A DNA stretch of 64,000 bases, from NCBI RefSeq assembly GCF_018873765.1, contig NC_057925.1, forward strand, positions 3,302,927 through 3,366,926, in the 5' to 3' direction. The stretch comes from Telopea speciosissima. Its lineage: Eukaryota; Streptophyta; Magnoliopsida; Proteales; Proteaceae. The stretch's first letter is position 1. Every line of letters begins with the position of its first letter. The notes beneath the pieces are model-generated. The model searched no databases, was not told the DNA's origin, and worked only from the letters and a program-made list of their open reading frames with translations. This document shows positions 60,547 through 64,000 of this stretch, in pieces. The position numbers were made by a program, and so were the translations under genes.

Positions 60547-61905
60547 GTGGCGACTTCACTGGGGAATGGTGGGCAAATGTCCACCCGAGGTCAAACTCTC
60601 TAAATAGGTGCTATCAATAAATGACAGAATGTTCTCTCTAAACTTTTATAAAAAGAAAAAAAAATATGATAAAAAAAAAAAAAAAAAAAAAAATATGCAA
60701 AACAAAATACAAAAAAATAAATAAATGAATAAATAAATACCATAATATATTTGTCTGGCTAACCTTTGTGTGTACTAACCGCATCATGCATAGTGCTCAA
60801 AGTGAAATCAAACGGCGAGGGTACTCCCTGTCGTGCCTTTACCCCTGGGGAGGTGAGGCACGTCATACTAAGTACTCTGAGATCGGATGATAGCCGCTTC
60901 CTGTACCACTCTCTTGCACACGTACACTGCATGGGAACTCCTCTTACCCTCGTAGTTAGTCGTTGGACCCCATGAGTAGTCATGGGTAATTCGCGGCGAA
61001 GCTACAACCCTTGATATTTACTGTACGAGTTTAGAATCACCAGCGAGGGTATTCACTAGTGTGTTGTGGAGTGCTCTGCCACTCAAAAAAGGCACTAGCT
61101 CGATTACTCTGAGTTTGTGTGACCTATTCTCCAGGTATATCAAAAGAACCACGTGCCTACAATTCGCGACCACGAGCGATAGGTATATCGGTTCTGTCAA
61201 GGGTGGCCTTGTTCTGTCCTATGAAAGCCTACCCATTACATGCATCATGTAGGAAAATAGACCACATATGATTAGGGTACGACACAAACTAACCTTTGTT
61301 AGCTGTAAGAAAGACCGAGTTTAGGGTCATTTGACGATTAACCTGGTTTTGATATGAGATACCGCCAAAGATAAGGAATTCCATAGTCCCACGATGGTCC
61401 CTCAAAGAAAAATGGAAATCCACTTCCATATAATGGAACCTTACATGTCCCTCGAGAAAAAAAAAAGAAGGCATCTCATCTTGACTCCAGACATAATCAT
61501 CAATGACCCGGTAACTAGGATCTTTCTTTTGTTTGTTTTTTGTTGTGTTCGAAAATGCTTGGGCAATGACGGCATTCGAAGTCTGGTCTCAGAAGGAGTC
61601 TGCTGAAACTCTGATGACCACTCCGATTACTTGAGTCGAATAAAATAATAAAATGAAACAAATGTTATAAATACAAAAAAAATCACAAACAAAAAAAAAA
61701 GATAAATAAAATAAAATTCTTCTTTAGCCTTCTTAGGGTCTAAACTAGGTATTCTTCTCTCTTTCGTAGAAGCACGATTCCGTCCTTATCCATCTGGGTC
61801 CGACGCGACGGAAGGTTGACTCGAGCCAACCCACCATTCTCCTCAAGATCCCTAATTCCTTCTCATTCTTCTAGTTCATCTTCTGAGATATCACTTGTGA
61901 GTAAC
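60547..61905 (+). promoter_or_regulatory. Leader of gypsy element 3 with primer-binding site and A-rich tracts
   Basis: TGGCGACTTCACTGGGGAA at 60548-60566 is the primer-binding-like site. An A-rich block (60655-60735) includes a run of more than 20 A. The rest is non-coding; the ORFs on either strand show no domain. Confidence 0.6.
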
Positions 61906-63431
61906 ATGAATCCTCCGGAGGATCATTTGTCTGAAAGTCACGTCGAAGATCGAGTGGATAGGCTGCAAGTAGACATGGTCGAAATGCGGCAACTCATGGC
62001 ACGACTAGTTCAGTCGGTCAATGAACTATCTAGGGGCGGATCCATAGCTGGACCTGCAGAGCAAGAAGTTCGGAAAACTAACCCCGCAACCCTCAAGACT
62101 CCAATCATCATACCAGTGGAAGAAGGGGAAGATAGCTACCCTATGGACCCTCCTGAGACTGAAAGGGAGAAGAAAATGAGAGAAAAAGTAGCTGAATTGG
62201 AAGTGGTTGTCAAGGGCAAAGTCAAAGAAAAAGATGAAGAAGACCTGGTGTTCTTTCCCGAAGGGAAAATCCCCAAAGATTTCAAATGGAAATTGGATAA
62301 GTTCGACGGATCGGAGATCCTAGGGCTCATCTCAAGATTTTTGCCACCATTGCCGGATCATAGGGACTTTCGAAAACCAAATGGGACAGGCGTTCTTATA
62401 TTCTTTGGCCGGATCGCTTTGAGATGGTTAACCTGACTTGATCACACCCAAACCTACCATGGGCCTCTGTGGTTAAAGCCTTCACTAAGCAATATTCATA
62501 CAACACTGAGATGGACATTACTCGAAGAGAATTGGAAACCTTGAGGCAAGAACCAAGTGAAGAGTTCTCAAACTACATCATGCGGTTCAGGGAGAAGGCC
62601 GCGAAAATGTGGAACCGCCCTACTGAGGAGGAGCAGGTCGAGATATTGTTAGAAAATCTGTATGGGGAGTACCGTGAGAAGATATACTACCAGCACATCA
62701 AAACATTTGATGCTCTTATGACAATCGGGAAGAAGATTGAAGATAAGATCTTTAAAGAAAGACAGAATCAGGGTATGACCCGTGAAGCATCAGGAAGCTA
62801 TTCGGCAAGGAAAAGCCCAAGAGCCAAAGGAGGAAATGCTGTAGGGACAAGCAGCCAGGCAGTAGAAGTCCAGGTGGTAGCCACAGGATCCACCCCTCTC
62901 GTGATCCAAACTGAATATGAAGCACCCAGGAGGAATTTCAACTTTGAAGGAATGATGCCCTTGTTGTTATTCACCAAGCTCAAGAAACAGGGAATGATCA
63001 ATTCCGTCCCTCCTAAGCCTGTGGATTTGAACAATCCACCTACCTGGTATAAGCCCAATCTGTACTGTCATTACCACGACCAACAAGGCCATCATACGGA
63101 TAGATGCCTAGCTCTTAAGCATGTGATCCAGGACTTGATTGACGAGGGTAAAATTGAACTTCAGAAGAAGCAGCCGCCAAATGTCACCACAAATCCTCTA
63201 CCTAACCATGGAGTAAATATGCTTCAAGAGGGTGCCGAGCAAGCAGATCCTACTACCTTGATTCATCCAGTCGGGAAGAGGAAGCTAATGAAAGCACACG
63301 TCTATATAGCAATGTTGACCAAGAAACTCAAGGAGGAAAAAGAACCACAGATTCGACAAGAGGTGTCTCAGGAAGTGGATCGGCCCGATTCCCCTTTCTA
63401 TCATCCAAAGTCGAAGGTGCCACATGGGTAG
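61906..63431 (+). pseudogene. Gypsy element 3 gag, frameshifted
   Basis: From the ATG at 61906: a coiled-coil-like N-terminus (DRVDRLQVDMVEMRQLMARL), then the capsid-like region KDFKWKLDKFDG. Between about 62305 and 62470 the frame changes at least twice and a TGA (62434-62436) interrupts it. After that the retrotransposon Gag core runs on (VKAFTKQYSYNTEMDITRRE, ETLRQEPSEEFSNYIMRFRE, KAAKMWNRPTEEEQVEILLE) with a later CHYHDQQGHHTDRC zinc motif, to the stop at 63429-63431. It is inactive as written. Confidence 0.82.
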
Positions 63432-64000
63432 AATACCGGATACGCATGGAAAATCTCACAACCATTGGTGAAAGGGACCTATTCCCGAGTCGTCTACGGG
63501 ATCGAGTGAACATGCCGCAGAAGAGACACCATTCCAAGATCCTACCACATCAATCCAGCCCATCCCGTGGTATTCAGGAAGAGACAAGCGATCACGACAA
63601 GCACGGGCAGAAAGGATGCAGATTTGCGTTTATTGCGCCCGAACCAACTGTGACGGGAATATCCGAACAGGCGGGCAACCATGTGACCAAGGTAGAGGTA
63701 TAGCATCCATCAACCGGCTTCGAAAGTTGGATTTCTTGGAGTATGGATTAGAGGGTCTCGAGATGATGACACCATTGTGCAAGTATGGTTTCTCCTCATC
63801 CGAAATATCTCACCTGGTTCCTGAAGAAGAAGAAGGGACTAAAATCACCAGAGTCACATCTCAGCTCCTTAAAGCAGTCTCAGCATTAGCTATTGGACAA
63901 GCTCTGACCAAAGAAGTCTCTCTTGCCCATATAAGGGGAGATATTGACAACAGCTCAGATGAGGAAGACGACCAAGATATCCACGAGGGATGGATAGAGT
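63432..64000 (+). other. Continuation of gypsy element 3 internal region
   Basis: No protease or RT is reached before the window ends. The frame around 63720-63990 (RLRKLDFLEYGLEGLEMMTP, then an acidic NSSDEEDDQDIHEG-like stretch) is probably coding-derived sequence between gag and pol, interrupted by stops. Confidence 0.45.

Larger units (their letters stand above)
59250..64000 (+). mobile_element. Ty3/gypsy element 3 (Tat-like), left part
   Basis: A 5' LTR (59250-60546), a primer-binding site, a long leader and a decayed gag are visible; pol and the 3' LTR lie beyond the right edge. The LTR start TGTAGACACTGATTTTTGTC and the Gag type with a CHYHDQQGHHTDRC-like zinc motif are as in Tat/Ogre-side gypsy elements (inference). 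It is inserted into the gag start of copia element 2; the flank before it is ATGGT, which should recur after its 3' LTR. Confidence 0.8.

Overview
The window is nuclear DNA of a flowering plant, most likely a dicot. The evidence is split genes with GT-AG introns, plant-only families (DC1 proteins, class III peroxidase, L-type lectin receptor kinase, MTP-type metal transporter), AT-rich spacers and heavy LTR-retrotransposon load. I cannot name the species. Coordinates were read by eye; gene, LTR and target-site-duplication edges are usually exact, edges of old repeats are approximate.

Layout. (1) 266-13477: an LTR retrotransposon with 2.7 kb LTRs and only Ty3/gypsy scraps inside, flanked by the duplication CTTGG. 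Its 3' LTR is split by a reverse-strand Ty1/copia element (5540-11171) with 190 bp LTRs and duplication CAGAC. (2) 14203-18130: the last five exons of an MTP5-like cation-efflux transporter with repeat-filled introns; its 5' half is not in the window. (3) 18968-20057, minus strand: a lectin receptor kinase pseudogene. (4) 20.7-33.4 kb: three intact, intronless DC1 (Cys/His-rich) genes in tandem with related promoters and low-complexity C-terminal tails that grow from gene to gene, separated by duplicated spacer and small foldback transposons. (5) 33.4-39.2 kb: gene-free, with foldback elements and two decayed LTR-like copies. (6) 39316-44811: a class III peroxidase gene with all four exons, broken by two solo LTRs of one family, one in exon 2 and one in exon 3. 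(7) 46-48.3 kb: terminal-inverted-repeat and foldback elements. (8) 49069-50376: an intact RING-HC E3 ligase gene. (9) 53877-64000: a decayed minus-strand copia element whose gag start is interrupted by a plus-strand Ty3/gypsy element that runs off the window (5' LTR 59250-60546, gag about 61906-63431).

Genes likely to work as they stand: the three DC1 genes and the RING gene; the MTP5-like exons are intact but incomplete here. The DC1 promoters share a CGCG box (ACGCGT) and an inverted pair of W-box cores, which suggests calcium/WRKY-type stress control (inference). The peroxidase, the kinase and all retrotransposon ORFs carry disabling lesions.

I found no new multi-gene system. The strongest leads are: two solo LTRs in two exons of one peroxidase gene, both at GTTGTATC; a family of about 170-350 bp foldback elements with 9-10 bp target duplications and one nested pair; stepwise repeat expansion in the DC1 tails with a conserved promoter palindrome; and a seven-copy CCACGGCGCCGTGG array just upstream of the TATA box of the gypsy LTR.
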